64,000 bases of DNA from Sorex araneus (GCF_027595985.1 NC_073307.1:48834509-48898508); one strand, 5' to 3'; counted from the stretch's first letter, positions 11,014 to 22,889 are shown. Numbers and translations: made by a program. The notes: a model not told the origin generated them from the sequence alone.

Positions 11014-13019
11014 AGTTAAAATATGGTATTTTATTACTAAGTAATGTGTTTCTTCTATTACACATCAGAGTTGTATATCTTATTATACATTATACCCCTG
11101 ATTATCTTATAATCAGTCATCATCCCACATTCTGTTCAGATCTACATTTGTTTTGGGGCCACACCACTTACTTCTCAGAATTCAATCCTACATTTGCATT
11201 CGAAAAACCTCTGGTAGTGCACATGGGAACATATGGGAAGCTATATATGTCAGATTGCTTTTGTTTTGCACTGAAATCTGTTGAGCAATGGAGCTGGAGA
11301 CTTGCAATATAGTGTGGGTCAGGGAATAACATAGACTTGGTATGCAGAGAAGCACCAGCTCATTTTTATTATTTTCTTGAGCAAAGTGCATTTCTTGGAA
11401 AGTCCGTTTGCCCGCATATTTTGAAGAGAACTTCAATATACTATAGTGAAAGCCTTCCCAGTTTTATCTATAAATAAGACACTCTTGGAGATCCTGACTG
11501 AAAGGGCAGTTCAAGATACTGATTATAAAAGCTACACAGCAAAGCCAGGAAAGTCCCCTCTTTGTTAGAAAGGTTTTTTTTTATTGATTTCAATGGTAAC
11601 TACAATGGAGTTCATGAAAGAAACAAATGAATCCAGGATTTTAGCTAAAGGAGCCAAAATTTTAAAAATCTGCCATTTGGTGTATCATTTAAATTACCAC
11701 CTATATTCCTCATACTTTCCTTAAAAATTTCAAACTTTTCTTAAATTCAGTTATCTTCCTTAAGGAACTTACATCTATATGGCAATCTCTATTTCTAAAA
11801 AGCAATGAGATTTTCCAGGAAAACAGAACAAAGAACAATGTTTTAATTTGTGGAATAAAAAGGATTATAAAGATAAAGCAAATGAGAAAATAATAGAGGT
11901 CTAATACTAAGTTCAATGGAATCAACAATATCGCAGTTTAAAACAAAATGGCTATTAAAAAGACAAAATGATAGGCTAAAAGTAATTGAAACAAGACACT
12001 TTTCTGCACGTGATTCATCTATTAATACTCCTGTAAATCACAGCTCTCCAAATTAATTTCAACTCAGCAACTATGAAAAATAAGGAGCTCAGAAAGAAAA
12101 AAATAAAACCACTCTTACAGGACATTTAATTCATGACAAAGATCTCAAAGTGATATACTCAGGGGAAACTTGTCAAGAATTGATGCTGGGAAATTTGAAT
12201 TATCACCCACCTCCCGAAAAACAAGAATGGAATAAGAAATAAAATTGGTTTAATGTTTAAAAAATACACAGAGAACAACACATATATATTTAGGCAAAAT
12301 ATCTATAATTACACTTTTGGTTACAATCTTCAACGTTTGCCTGCTTTAATTAAAAACTAGGGTCTCTTATGAGTTCTATCATCTTATTTGTATCCATCTT
12401 CTGACTTCCTTCATTTAACATTATAACTCTCAGTTCCATGTCTGTTGTGTCAAATTGCATGGATTCATTTAATCCATCATGTAATATTCCACCATGTATA
12501 TATATGCCACATCTTCGAAATAGCCTCTGGAGGTAATGCAATGGTTTAAAAGTGAGTGGTGCCAGATCACCTTAGCCCCAGAGACTAGGCAGGAGAAGGA
12601 AAGAGAATGGAGGGAAAGGGAAGAAGAGAGAGAGATAGAAACCAAGGGGGCTCGGAGACAGAAGTCAAGGGAATTCAGGAACAGTAGTGGTGTTAAGGAA
12701 GGAGAAACTAAATTACCAAACCACAGTTAACTGCATTGAAATTATGAGATCCAAGCTTTAAAAACTGAAATATAAAAGGTCCTTGTCAGGAGGGACGGCT
12801 GAGGGGAGAATTGGTGCATGGGTGGGAAACTGGAAACCCTGGTGGAGTGAAGTTGATGCTGGTTGTGGTCGTGGGAAGGGTGCTGAACATTGTACGTCCA
12901 GAACTAAACAATAAGTTACTTTGTGAATAATACTGCGTTGATAACAAAATAAAATGAAAATAAAGAGATAAGTAAATAAATAAATCCTAGGGTCACTTGT
13001 TCCTTTCATTATCCATGGA
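11014..13019. other. OR-A downstream sequence with deletion junction and retroelement 3' end
   Basis: Bases 11014-11245 match the OR-C downstream flank (60734-60965). From 11246 the sequence instead matches unit 2 at 35108 onward, so about 4 kb is missing here. Later parts include a purine-rich tract (12575-12660) and an element 3' end with an A-rich tail (12785-12990), both repeated at 37130-37205 and 37310-37515. No gene is seen. Confidence 0.65.
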
Positions 13020-13465
13020 AACTCCTACTGAACTCTAGTGGATAGTACATTTTCATAAAAACACGTTGTTTTAAGGAAAAATGAGATCATAGAGAGAATA
13101 TCCACTAAACATTTCAATGAATAAGACATTTTTTTTATTCATTGAAATGTATGGAAACTCCCTTGGAAATTAGCATGAAGACACACTTGCCTAAGAAAGA
13201 GTGAGGTAGAGCGTTGCCACCACACAGGGAAATGACTCTCCTGAATGGACTCTTCTAAGAAAGACTGAGCTAGAGCTTAGGCATGCTACTTTTATATGCA
13301 GATCCTTAACTAATAATTAAGGGAGACCGTCTAACTTCCCACTTTCATTTTTTTTGTTTTGAGTTTTTTGGTTGAGTTTTTGTTTTGTTTGCATCCAATA
13401 GAAACCAGTTGTTCTGTGATCACTGCAGTCCACCAAAACTCTCATTGAAAACACCGGGAAAAACA
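13020..13465. repeat. Degenerate ~180 bp tandem array (unit 1, left part)
   Basis: Decayed repeats with recurring phrases 'gag(c/g)tagagctta', 'cattgaaatg(t)atggaaactcc' and 'agacacacttgcctaaga'. It continues after the retroelement at 14708. The same array lies in unit 2 (37600-38450). Confidence 0.55.
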
Positions 13466-14707
13466 ACACCGGGTGCCAGACGGAGAAGGTGCAGCCACCC
13501 CGCCTTCTCCAGATGGAGTCTCAGCGACACTGAGCTTCTAACATGGCTCCGGTATGTGGGACTGGGAACATTTCTCCAAATCGCTTGGGAGCACTGGAAT
13601 TGAGAGGCTCCATCCCAGCTTCCTGCCCACTCCTGCCCCCAGAAGTCATGCCTTCAACCCACACCCAGTGCCATCTTGCCAAAGCAGCCAGCACTGAAGA
13701 ATCCAGAATTCTTCACTGGAGGGCACCAGTTCAGACCACCAACACTGGACTCCCAGATGGAGAAGGTGCAGACACCCCACCTTCTCCAGATGGAGTCCTG
13801 GCGACACTGAGCTTCTGCTAAATGGCTCCAGTATGTGGGACTGGGACCATTTCTCCAAACCGCACAGCTGCTCCTGCGGCAGCGCGACCTTTTCTGATAT
13901 ACAAAAAGCCACTCAGGAACAGCTCTGCCACCCCTGTGCAGCCATTATCCCAGAGGCACAAAAATCAATCTCGGAATGCAGTGGCTGCTGGCAGATACAC
14001 TCATGGACTGTGAGCTAAGCTACGGCCCTGTGCAGCCCCGGGAGGGGGAAGGGTTCTTTGTCCCTCAGCCTTTTCCCCTTTGCAGCAACATGATGACCGC
14101 CACCTTTCAGAGCCAATTGGACAGAGAGGTAGGAGCTTGCAGTGATGGACGCACAGAGAATTTCGCGATGGGGGGAGCAGAACCGGCCCTACTCCCCACC
14201 CAAATGAGACCTTGAGCAGCGGCCATGAACAGCTACACCACTACTGAACAGCCATGATTCCAGAGGCACACAAACCGACCTCGGAATGCAGCAGCTGCTG
14301 GCAGAAATATCTCTGGGCTTAATTACTAAAATACCAGAATCCCAAAACAGGGTGGCCGCTTTCACAACCGTGCAACATCATATGCTCTTTGTTATCAACA
14401 ATAGAAAACATATGATCTAATAATGCCATTTTGGCAGGTCTAATTGTTGGTGGGGAAACTCCAAAAAATAATAGTGGATTTCTGTCGAAAATTGAATGTA
14501 ATGAAAGTAAAGAGAGAGTAAAGTGGAAATCATCTGCCACACAGGCAGGGGAGTTGAGGGAGAATACTGGGGTTCTTGGTGGTGGTACATGTGCACTGGG
14601 GAAGGGATGGCTGTTTGATCATTGTATGACTAAGACTTGATCTTGAAAGCCCTGTAACTGTTCTCAAAGTGATTCAATAAAGAGGGGGGGGGGAGAGAAA
14701 GAGAGAA
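13466..14707 (+). mobile_element. GC-headed composite retroelement (copy 1), plus
   Basis: About 1.24 kb that interrupts the array; the uninterrupted site is in unit 2 near 37965. Its GC-rich 5' part carries two copies of a block (13478-13590 and 13750-13874: 'ccttctccagatggagtc', 'ggcgacactgagcttct', 'tgtgggactggga'). A second block also occurs twice (13935-14002 and 14243-14313). The 3' part (14440-14680) resembles an L1-type 3' UTR ending in 'gattcaataaag'. Approximate target repeat 'acaccgggaaaaac' / 'actaggaaaaac'. Related copies are at 39345-39934 and 45390-46288. Confidence 0.7.
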
Positions 14708-15230
14708 TACTAGGAAAAACACTTTGCAAAAAACTTAGGATTCTCCAAGAAGGAGTAAGCTAGAGTTTTGGCGCCTGGCATTTTGACACAGCTCCTTAAG
14801 CTGCAACGGGAGAACATAGCTTTAACTTTTGCCTTTCTCGTAATAAAATTGGGGTCATTTGTTCCTATCATTTAAATCGTTGAAGAAGTCTCCTTCACTT
14901 CCGTGAGGAAACACACCCTTCTAAGAACCCACTTTTCTCTGAGTGGAGGAGTTAGAGCTTAGTTGGCATGGAGTATGAATGAGCAGCAACTTGAATTGAA
15001 ACAGGAGGGAGAAATGCCAACTATAGCTTTACTTTTCTATGACATTAGGTCACATGATTCTACCATAAATCCTTTGGAAGTCCCACTAATATTAATAGGA
15101 AATTATTTCATGGCAAAACAGTCTTTAAAAATTTGTCGTTTTCTCTGAGGAGTGAGCTAATTGAAGGGTCACGGCACATATATATTCAGCTAATTCATTG
15201 AACTGCACCTTGAGGGAGATAATGACATTT
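14708..15230. repeat. Degenerate ~180 bp tandem array (unit 1, right part)
   Basis: It continues the array with 'gctagagttttggc', 'gagttagagcttag' and 'tctctgaggagtgagctaa' landmarks. It matches 37965-38450 closely. Confidence 0.55.
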
Positions 15231-15998
15231 GATAATGTTTGGACGTTTCTTTAAAAGTGATACATGGTAGTATATAATCACCAATTTTATTTGGATGTTA
15301 ATATTAAAACAAAATTATAGAGCAAGAGAAGAAAGATGAATAAAATTAGATTATTTTAGGTCTGACGTTTTTATAATTTGTGATAATCTTGTATAGTTAG
15401 AACCTTGTCTCAGGAATAAAATAGATGCCAAGGAAATTATAGGAATCAGAGGGGATTAAACTACCATGTAACATTAGTTAGTTGTCCTCTTATAGAGAAT
15501 AATGATAAGTGAACTGAAAGGCAAGTTTTCTCTCTAATACTCACATGTTCATAGAAGAAATTTCATAGGGATTTGTGGTAAAGAGTTGTTCAAAAATAAT
15601 ATGCTATGTACCAATAGAGAAAGGAAACAAAATGCACATTAGTCAAATTTCTCCAAATCTTGTTTCAATTTCAAAAATAGTTAGTTGAAAATAAAATCAC
15701 CTTCAAAATCAAGTATTTGGTATGCTTGATCATGCAAATATCATCAAATGAACACCAAAATTCATTTTAGAGAACCCTCCCACCTCCATACTGAGAATTA
15801 ATGACTTTCTACAAATAAACAAAATTCTGTTTATTTTACATGAATTTCTCTACTCTAGGAAACAAAATCAGAAATAAAAGAGTTCTGAATTCCACATAGA
15901 AGAACATCAACCAAAGTTTAAATCACACCTAAATATAAATTTGATACTGCTTCCAATTGAGCTACATTTTAACTGGTGTACCACAATCTCTAGACTTG
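15231..15998. other. Unassigned AT-rich sequence
   Basis: The first part (to about 15770) matches unit 2 at 38460-39030; the remainder (15771-15998) has no partner in unit 2. I see no gene or repeat family. Confidence 0.55.
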
Positions 15999-16157
15999 GC
16001 TGTCATCCCACTGCTCATGGATTTGTTCGAGCGGGACCAGTAACGTCTCTCATTGTGAGACTTATTGTTACTGGTTTTTGGCATATCGAATACACCACGG
16101 GTAGTTTACCAGGCTCTGGCGTGGGGGCGCGATACTCTCAGTAGCTTGCCAGGCTCT
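15999..16157 (-). mobile_element. Second-type SINE fragment, minus
   Basis: Reading minus, it has the body 'gcctggcaagctactgagag', 'tgccaaaaaccagtaacaa'-type run and the tail block 'gctcgaacaaatcc' shared by the second SINE type (intact at 40802-41048). The tRNA-like head is missing. Confidence 0.75.
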
Positions 16158-16216
16158 GTGAAGTTACAAAGTTATTCACAATTATGTTTCAGGCATACAA
16201 TGTTTCTACACCAATT
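16158..16216 (-). mobile_element. Older L1 3' end, left half (split by L1-C)
   Basis: Together with 18276-19085 it forms one older minus-strand L1 3' part, uninterrupted in unit 2 at 43355-44230. The split point falls within 'caccaattctttcatc'. Confidence 0.7.
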
Positions 16217-18275
16217 TTTTTTAATTTATTTATTTTTAATTAGTGAATCACCGTGAGGGTACAGTTACAGATTTATACACTTTTGTGCTTATGCTTCCCT
16301 CATACAAAGTTCGGGACCCCATCCCTTCACCAGTGCCCATTCTCCACCACCAGTAAACCCAGCATCCCTCTCACCCTCCCCAATCCCATCTCACCCCACC
16401 CCACCCTGCCACTGTGGCAGGGCATCCCCTTCTGTTCTCTTTCTCTAATTTGCTGTTGAGGTTTGCAATAAAGGTGTTGAGTGGCCACTGTGCTCAGTCT
16501 CTAGCCCTCATTCAGCCCGAAACTCCCTTCCCCCACATGGCCTTCAACTACATTATAGTTGGTGATCCCTTCTCTGAGTTGCCCTTTCCCCAGAATGTGA
16601 GGTCAGTCTCCAAGCCATGGAGTCAACCTCCTGGTACTTATTTCTACGATTCTTGGGTGTTAGTCTCGCACTCTGTCATTCTATATGCCATAGATGAGTG
16701 CAATCTTTCTATGTCTGTCTCTCTCTTTCTGACTCATTTCACTTAGCATGAAACTTTTCATGCCGATCCACTTGAATACAAAATTCATGACCTCCTTTTT
16801 TCTAACAGCTGCATAGTATTCCATTGTATAGATGTACCAAAGTTTCCTCAACCAGTCATCCGTTCTAGGGCATTCAGGTTTTTTCCAGATTCTGGCTATT
16901 GTAAACAGTGCTGCAATGAACATACATGTGCAGATGTTGTTTCGATTATACTTTTTTGCATCTCTGGGATATATTCCCAGCAGTGGTATTGCTGGGTCAA
17001 ATGGGAGCTCAACCTCTAGTTTTTTGAGAATCGGCCATATTGTTTTCCAGAAGGGCTGAACCAGTCGGCATTCCCACCAGCAGTGTAGAAGGGTCCCTTT
17101 CTCCCCACATCCTCTCCAACAGCAGTTGCTTTTGTTCTTTTGGATGTGTGCTAGTCTCTGTGGTGTGAGGTGGTATCTCGTGGTTGTTTTGATCTGCATC
17201 TCTCTGATGATTAATGATGTAGAGCACTTTTTCATGTGCCTTTTGGCCATTCGTATTTCTTCCTTGGTAAAGATTCTGTTCATATCTTCGCCCCATTTTC
17301 TGATGGGGTTGGATGTTTTCTTCTTGTAGAGTTCAACCAGTGCTTTATATACCATTGATATCAACCCCTTATCGGATGGGTATTGTGTAAATATCCTTTC
17401 CCATTCTGTGGATAGTCTTTGTATTCTGGTCACTGTATCTTTTGCGGTACAGAAACTTTTTAGTTTAATGTAGTCCCATTTGTTGATCTCTGTTTTCACT
17501 AGATTGCTTAGTTCCGTGTCACCTTTGAAGATAACTTTATCTTCAATATCGTGGAGGGTATTGCCGACCTTGTTTTCAATAAACCTTATGGTTTGTGGTC
17601 TGACGTTGAGGTCTTTAACCCATTTTGATCTGACTTTTGTGCATGGTGTCAGGTCAAGGTCTAAGCCCATTTTTTTGCATGTGGTTGTCCAGTTGGGCCA
17701 GCACCATTTGTTGAAGAGACTTTCCTTGCTCCACTTCACATCTCTTGCTCCCTTATCAAAGATTAGATGGTCATACATTTGGGGTTGTGTGTAGGGATAT
17801 TCCACCCTGTTCCATTGGTCTATGGCTCTGCCTTTGTTCCAGTACCATGCTGTTTTAATTGTTACTGCTTTGTAGTAAAGTTTGAGGTTGGGGAGGGTGA
17901 TGCCTCCCATCGTCTTTTTCCCAAGAATTGTTTTAGCTATCAGTGGACGTTTGTTGTTCCATATAAATTTTAGGATTGCTTGATCCATTTCTTTGAAGAA
18001 TGTCATGGGTATACTTATAGGGAACGCGTTGAATCTGTATAATGCTTTGGGGAGTATTCCCATTTTGACAACATTGATTCTCCCTATCCACGAGCAGGGT
18101 ATATGTTTCCATTTCCTCATGTCCTCTTTTATTTCATGGAGTAGCGTTTTATAGTTTTCTTTGAAAAGGTCTTTTACTTCCTTGGTTAAGCTGATTCCGA
18201 GGTACTTGATTTTCTGGGGTACGATTGTGAATGGGATTGCTTTTTTCATGTCCCTTTCCTCTGCATCATTGTTTG
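16217..18275 (-). mobile_element. 5'-truncated L1 (L1-C), minus, nested in an older L1
   Basis: A 2.06 kb L1 with its 3' end at 16217 and truncated 5' end near 18275. Flanks are 'ctacaccaatt' (16206-16216) and 'ctgcaccaatt' (18277-18287), the expected target duplication with one mismatch. The homologous site in unit 2 (about 43420) is empty. It carries a long open ORF2 segment, so it is among the youngest L1s here. Confidence 0.9.
16681..18275 (-). pseudogene. L1-C ORF2 C-terminal half, still open
   Basis: About 530 codons without a stop, covering the part after the reverse transcriptase catalytic core through the C-terminus. The zinc-knuckle-like motif CX3CX7HX4C is complete: the cysteines, histidine and last cysteine fall at residues 392, 396, 404 and 409 of the open frame that starts at 18294. 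That frame's first few residues come from flanking DNA. It lacks endonuclease and reverse transcriptase, so it cannot act alone. Confidence 0.9.
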
Positions 18276-19085
18276 TCTGCACCAATTCTTTCATCAGTGT
18301 TTACTTCCCTCCACAAAGGACCACCTCCAAATCATTTGCACCCATCTGTCTATTTCTACTCTAAGCAAAAAATTTGTGTGTTGCATTGTGGTTTACATTG
18401 CTCTTGCTGTAGAGTTTCATACATAACAATTTTCCACCTTATAGCACAGTGTTCTCTGTCCTGTCGAATATTTCCCTCCACCGTTGGCACAGTCTGCCCA
18501 TCCCCATCATGTCTCCCATCCCTCTCAAGAGGCATGTTTCCTACTGAGTATGAGTTCTCACATTCTTTGTTTCCATGGTCTTTGGGGATTTGTTATTCCA
18601 CTAATATGTTTCTTCATATCTCACATATGAAAGAAAATGTTTTGTGTTGGTCTATTTCACTCTGGCTCACTTCACTCAATGTGATATTCTCAGGTCCCTC
18701 CATATAGGAGCCAATTGTATACTACTTTCTTTTTCAATGGCCATATAGTATTCCATTGGGCATAAATATCATAGTTTCTTTATCCAGTCACCTATTCCAA
18801 GGACACTTGAATTGTCTTTATATTTTGCCTATTGTAAATAGTACTGCAAGGAACATAGTCATACACATGTCTCTTGTGTATTATGTTTTGAGTCCCTGGA
18901 GTAGATTCCAAGATGTGGAGTTGCTGGGACAAATGGAAGTTCAGTTCCAAATATTTTTATTTCAGGAACATCCAGATTGTTTTCCAAAATGTCTGGATAA
19001 GTTCATGTTCCTACTGGTATTAAATGAGAGTCTCTTTCTCCCTACATCCACCCTACCACTGGCTGCTCTTGTTCATTTCCATTAA
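18276..19085 (-). mobile_element. Older L1 3' part, right half
   Basis: A diverged minus-strand L1: 'ccatatagtattccattgg' is the reverse of the ORF2 end, and 'gcctattgtaaatagtactg' is the usual next block. It matches unit 2 at 43430-44200. Confidence 0.75.
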
Positions 19086-19244
19086 GATAATTAAGATGTC
19101 TAATAAGATAATTATGTATGAATATAAGTATATGTTGCCATTTGTCATTTTGTTATCATTTAATTGTTCCTGGTTTGCTATTATTATTTTTAATATTTTA
19201 ATATTTTTATTGAGATGCCAAGATTTTGCAGTACTGTCATTGCA

Positions 19245-20406
19245 GGTTTTTTATTTATTTATTTTTAATTAGTGAATCACTGTGAGGGTACAGTTACAGA
19301 TTTATACAGTTTTGTGTTCATGTTTCCCTCATACAAAGTTCAAGAACCCATCCCTTCACCAGTGCCCATTCTCCACCACCAGTAAACCCAGCATCCCTCC
19401 TACCCTCCCCAATCCCATCTTCCCCCACCCCACCCTGCCACTGTGGCAGGGTATTCCCTTCTGTTCTCTCTCTCTAATTAGCTATTGTGGTTTGCAATAA
19501 AGGTGTTGAGTGGCCACTGTGTTCAGTCTCTAGCCCACATTCAGCCCGCATCACCCTTCCCCTGCATGGCCTCCGACCACATTATACTTGGTGATCCCTT
19601 CTCTGAGTTGCCCTCTCCCCAGAATGTGAGACCAGCCTCCAAACCATGGAGTCAACCTCCTGGTACTTATTTCTACTATTTTTGGGTGTTAGTCTCCTAC
19701 TCTGTTATTCTATATTCCACAGATGAGTGCAATCTTTCTATGTCTGTCTCTCTCTTTCTGACACATTTCACTCAGCATGATACTTTCCATGCCGATCCAC
19801 TTACATGCAAAATTCATGATCTCCTTTTTTCTAACAGCTGCATAGTATTCCATTGTATAGATGTACCAAAGTTTCTTCAACCAGTCATCTGCTCTAGGGC
19901 ACTCGGGTTTTTTCCAGATTCTGGCTATTGTAAACAGTGCTGCAATGAACATATAAGTGCAGATGTCGTTTTGATTATACTTTTTTGCTTCTCTGTGATA
20001 TATTCCCAGCAGTGGTATTGCTGGGTCAAATGGGAGCACAATATCTAATTTTTTGAGAATCGTCCATATTGTTTTCCAAAAGGGCTGAACCAGTCGGCAT
20101 TCCCACCAGCAGTGTAGAAGGGTCCCACCACACTACACCGGTAGAAGGGTTCAACCAGTGCTTTATATACCTTTGATATCAACCCCTTATCTGATGGGTA
20201 TTGTGTAAATATCCTTTCCCATTCTGTAGATAGTCTTTGTATTCTGGTCACTGTATCTTTTGCGGTGCAGAAGCTTTTTAGTTTAATGTAGTCCCATTTG
20301 TTGATCTCTGTTTCTACTAGATTGCTTAGTTCTGTGTCATCTTTGAAGATACCTTTATCTTCAATATTGTAGAGGGCTTTGCAGACCTTGTCTTCAATGT
20401 ACCTTA
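19245..20406 (-). mobile_element. L1 (L1-D), minus, with internal deletion and 10 bp target duplication
   Basis: A 1.16 kb L1 3' part. The flanks 'tgtcattgca' lie at 19235-19244 and 20407-20416; unit 2 has the empty site near 44360. About 230 bp of ORF2 (equivalent to 17098-17330 of L1-C) is replaced at 20127-20148 by a short filler that repeats 'gtagaaggg'. Confidence 0.9.
19710..20400 (-). pseudogene. L1-D ORF2 remnant
   Basis: Two readable pieces of ORF2 C-terminal sequence, 20400-20150 and 20039-19710, the latter ending at the normal stop. The internal deletion removes the cysteine motif. Confidence 0.85.
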
Positions 20407-20416
20407 TGTCATTGCA

Positions 20417-20560
20417 TTTTTCATGTATACATCTTTGCAACACCACATCTATCCCTTCTTCAGTGTCCAAAGGGTCCGTCCTAGCCAAGCCATCCCAGGT
20501 CTCTTGTAAGTTCAGTTCTATAAATGAAGACTTTGGGCCATTCATTGTCCCTTTAATATA
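20417..20560 (-). mobile_element. Old L1-type 3' fragment, minus
   Basis: The block 'catctttgcaacaccacatc ... ccagccatc'-like matches 44380-44510 in unit 2. L1-D inserted into it. Confidence 0.5.
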
Positions 20561-20825
20561 TTTATTTCTACTTTACATGTGAAAGAAACTTCTTCAAATT
20601 TTTTTTACAGGTGGTGACACTGACACACATAATTAAGCCAAACTGAAATCCGACAGAATTGTAAATCAATGATAAGCTGACTTTTTTCCAAAACTATATA
20701 AAACTTTTTTACAGGTATGTAAATTTAAAAAGGTCAATAGCATGAATAATTTTTATGCTGATGGATGTTATTTTTAAATGAGATATTTATTCTACAAATA
20801 ATTTAATAAGAGTGAGAAGAATTAA
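20561..20825. other. Unassigned AT-rich unit sequence
   Basis: Matches unit 2 at 44525-45040 apart from a SINE inserted there. No gene seen. Confidence 0.55.
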
Positions 20826-21115
20826 TAAAATACGAAGGAGGAGCCAGAGCAATAGAACAGAGGGTAGGGTGCTTGCCTTGCACGTGGCCAACCAGGGTCC
20901 AATGCCCAGCATCCCGTATATTCCCCATGAAGCTATCAGGAGTAGCTTCTGCGTGGAGAGCCACTTGAGTAGATAGGTAACTTGCTTTGCACATGGAAAA
21001 CCCAAGTTGTATCCTGAATCCAAAAATGGTCTCTCAGCTTACCAACAGGGATCACTGAGCACAGAGCCAGGAAGAATAAGGCCTGAGCCTGTAAGGTTTG
21101 GTCCAAAACCAAAGG
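20826..21115 (+). mobile_element. Old SINE sequence, plus, shared with unit 2
   Basis: A plus-strand SINE head and body ('gagccagagcaatagaacag', 'gcttgccttgcacgtgg') followed by a second, decayed SINE body (about 21030-21115). The same arrangement is at 45045-45310. Confidence 0.65.
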
Positions 21116-21184
21116 TGAAAGTACCTGGAGTATTTGTTCTCTTTCCTTTCAGTTCTGTTGGAATGCTATAAGTAATGCAATATA

Positions 21185-21314
21185 ACGTGGTCGACCCAGG
21201 TTCAAATCCCAGCATCCCATATGGTCTTCTGAGCACTGCCAGGGGTGATTCCTGAGTGCATGAGCCAGGAGTGACCCCTGTGCATTGCTGGGTGTGACCC
21301 AAAAAGAAAAAAAA
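21185..21314 (+). mobile_element. 5'-truncated SOR-like SINE, plus, with 14 bp target duplication
   Basis: Starts in the B-box region ('ccaggttcaaatccc') and ends in a poly(A) tail. Flanked by 'agtaatgcaatata' at 21171-21184 and 21315-21328. Unit 2 (near 45372) is empty. Confidence 0.9.
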
Positions 21315-21475
21315 AGTAATGCAATATATATTGAATGTGTGTATATGAAAGAGAGAAAGATAGAGAGAGAGATCTTGGCTTTGCTGGGCATTTTAGTAAT
21401 GTTAATTCTTCCTTCCATGAACATAAAGTAAATATTTGTTCTTTTGTATCTTTTATTTCGTTAATTTTTTGAGAC

Positions 21476-21622
21476 TTCACACCTGGTAGTGCTCAGGGCT
21501 TACTCCTCACTCTGTGCTCAGGGATTACTTCTGGAAGTCCCAGTGAACCATATGGACGGCTTGAGATCAAACCCAAGTTGGCTTCATGCAATCAAATGCC
21601 CTACCTGCTGTAGGTCAAGCCC
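21476..21622 (-). mobile_element. Old SOR-like SINE, minus
   Basis: A diverged minus-strand SINE; the unit 2 copy at 46436-46570 is shorter at its head end. Confidence 0.7.
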
Positions 21623-21794
21623 CTGTTTCTTCTATTTCCTTTTGTTTTTATCATTAATTCCCTGGGTACTTTTCTCTTTAATGGATGTGGATGCAGTAAT
21701 GAATGTGATCATATTCTTTTTATCTCTTTAAGTTTTTTGTTACCACTTTACCAAGTATAATTGTAGTACATAATGTTAATAGCAGTGGCTTTTC

Positions 21795-21960
21795 AGGTCC
21801 AGAGTGATAATTAGAGAGGTTCGGGTGCTTGCCTTACATCCTGCCGGCCCTGATTCCATCCCCCTCATTCCGTATGGTCCCTGAGCCCACCAGGGTTGAT
21901 TCTAGGTGCAGAGTCAAGAGAAAATCCTGAGCACTGTTAAGTATGATCCAAATGGAAAAA
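21795..21960 (+). mobile_element. Old SOR-like SINE, plus (unit 1 only)
   Basis: The head 'aggtccagagtgataattag' and body 'tccctgagcccaccagg' are still readable. Together with about 700 bp around it (21740-22500) it has no counterpart in unit 2 near 46680, where the flanks are joined. Confidence 0.6.
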
Positions 21961-22540
21961 ACCACTATAGTAATGTCTTTTAAGTAAATATGTATATTAT
22001 GTTATTTGTAAATTGTAATCATTTTACTCTTTACAATTTGAATTCCTTTTGTTTTTCCGGACAAATTTCTCTGGCTATAGAATTACATATACTATATTTA
22101 GTAAAGATTTCCATGGAGTTGGTGATGGGCTACATACCCCCCCATCCCCCCAATCTCCTGTACTTCCCAGAAGCCCTGGCATGTACATGCCCCAAATCTG
22201 CCACCCAGTTAAAAGTTTTACTCCAACCCAGTTAAATTTTAAAGTTCCTGGAAGGCAAGGCTGAGTCATGGATGTGCAACATATAAAACTTTACAACACT
22301 GATAAACCAGGTGTAGCACACCAGATTTAGATGGAATGTAGAAGGCAACCAAACTGTATTAACAAAATATAAACACAGAAGGCTTAATTTTTTTATCACA
22401 ACAGCTTAGTAATCTCTTATGCAAAGGCTTAATGACCCCATGGGGAGATACAAAAGTCTTCACTAACTTCCTTCCAAGGAAACATTTTTTGATCATTCTT
22501 TTAGCAAATTATTCATAACAAGCAATATAAAATAAATTAT
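21961..22540. other. Unassigned sequence specific to unit 1
   Basis: AT-rich, with a short C-rich run at 22136-22152. No coding or repeat family is recognised. Confidence 0.5.
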
Positions 22541-22541
22541 T

Positions 22542-22680
22542 GAGGGCCCGCTATGGTGGCATGCTTAAGGGGTGATTGAGAAAATTGGAGATAAAGGTGG
22601 TGGGAAGGGGCAATGGTGTTGGGAATCATGTTGGAATATTAAATATCTGTAACAAATCATCATGAATAAAAAAAAAATTA
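22542..22680 (+). mobile_element. Retroelement 3' end, plus
   Basis: Short 3' piece ('gaaggggcaatggtg...', 'tgttggaatattaaatatc', A-rich tail 22666-22680). Repeated at 46720-46860, and similar in build to 12785-12990. Confidence 0.5.
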
Positions 22681-22706
22681 ATTTTAATAAAGAGAAAGAA
22701 ATTAAG

Positions 22707-22878
22707 ATTTTTTTCTTTTTGGGTCACACCCGACCATGCTCAAGGGTCATTCCTGGCTCCTGCACTCAGGAATTACTCATGGCGGTGCTCGAGGGACCAT
22801 ATGGGACGCTGGGATTCGAACCCAGGTCGGCCGCATGCAAGGCAAATGCCCTACCCACTGTGCTATCACTCCAGCCCC
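22707..22878 (-). mobile_element. Full-length SOR-like SINE, minus, with 11 bp target duplication
   Basis: A well preserved element, with the head at 22878 and the tail at 22707. Direct repeats 'aagaaattaag' at 22696-22706 and 22879-22889. Unit 2 near 46870 is empty, so it is younger than the duplication. Confidence 0.92.
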
Positions 22879-22889
22879 AAGAAATTAAG

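Noticed and set aside
16681-18294. 537-codon open frame on the minus strand as a host gene
   Set aside because: It is L1 ORF2 C-terminal sequence within a truncated L1 with target repeats; the first residues come from flanking DNA.
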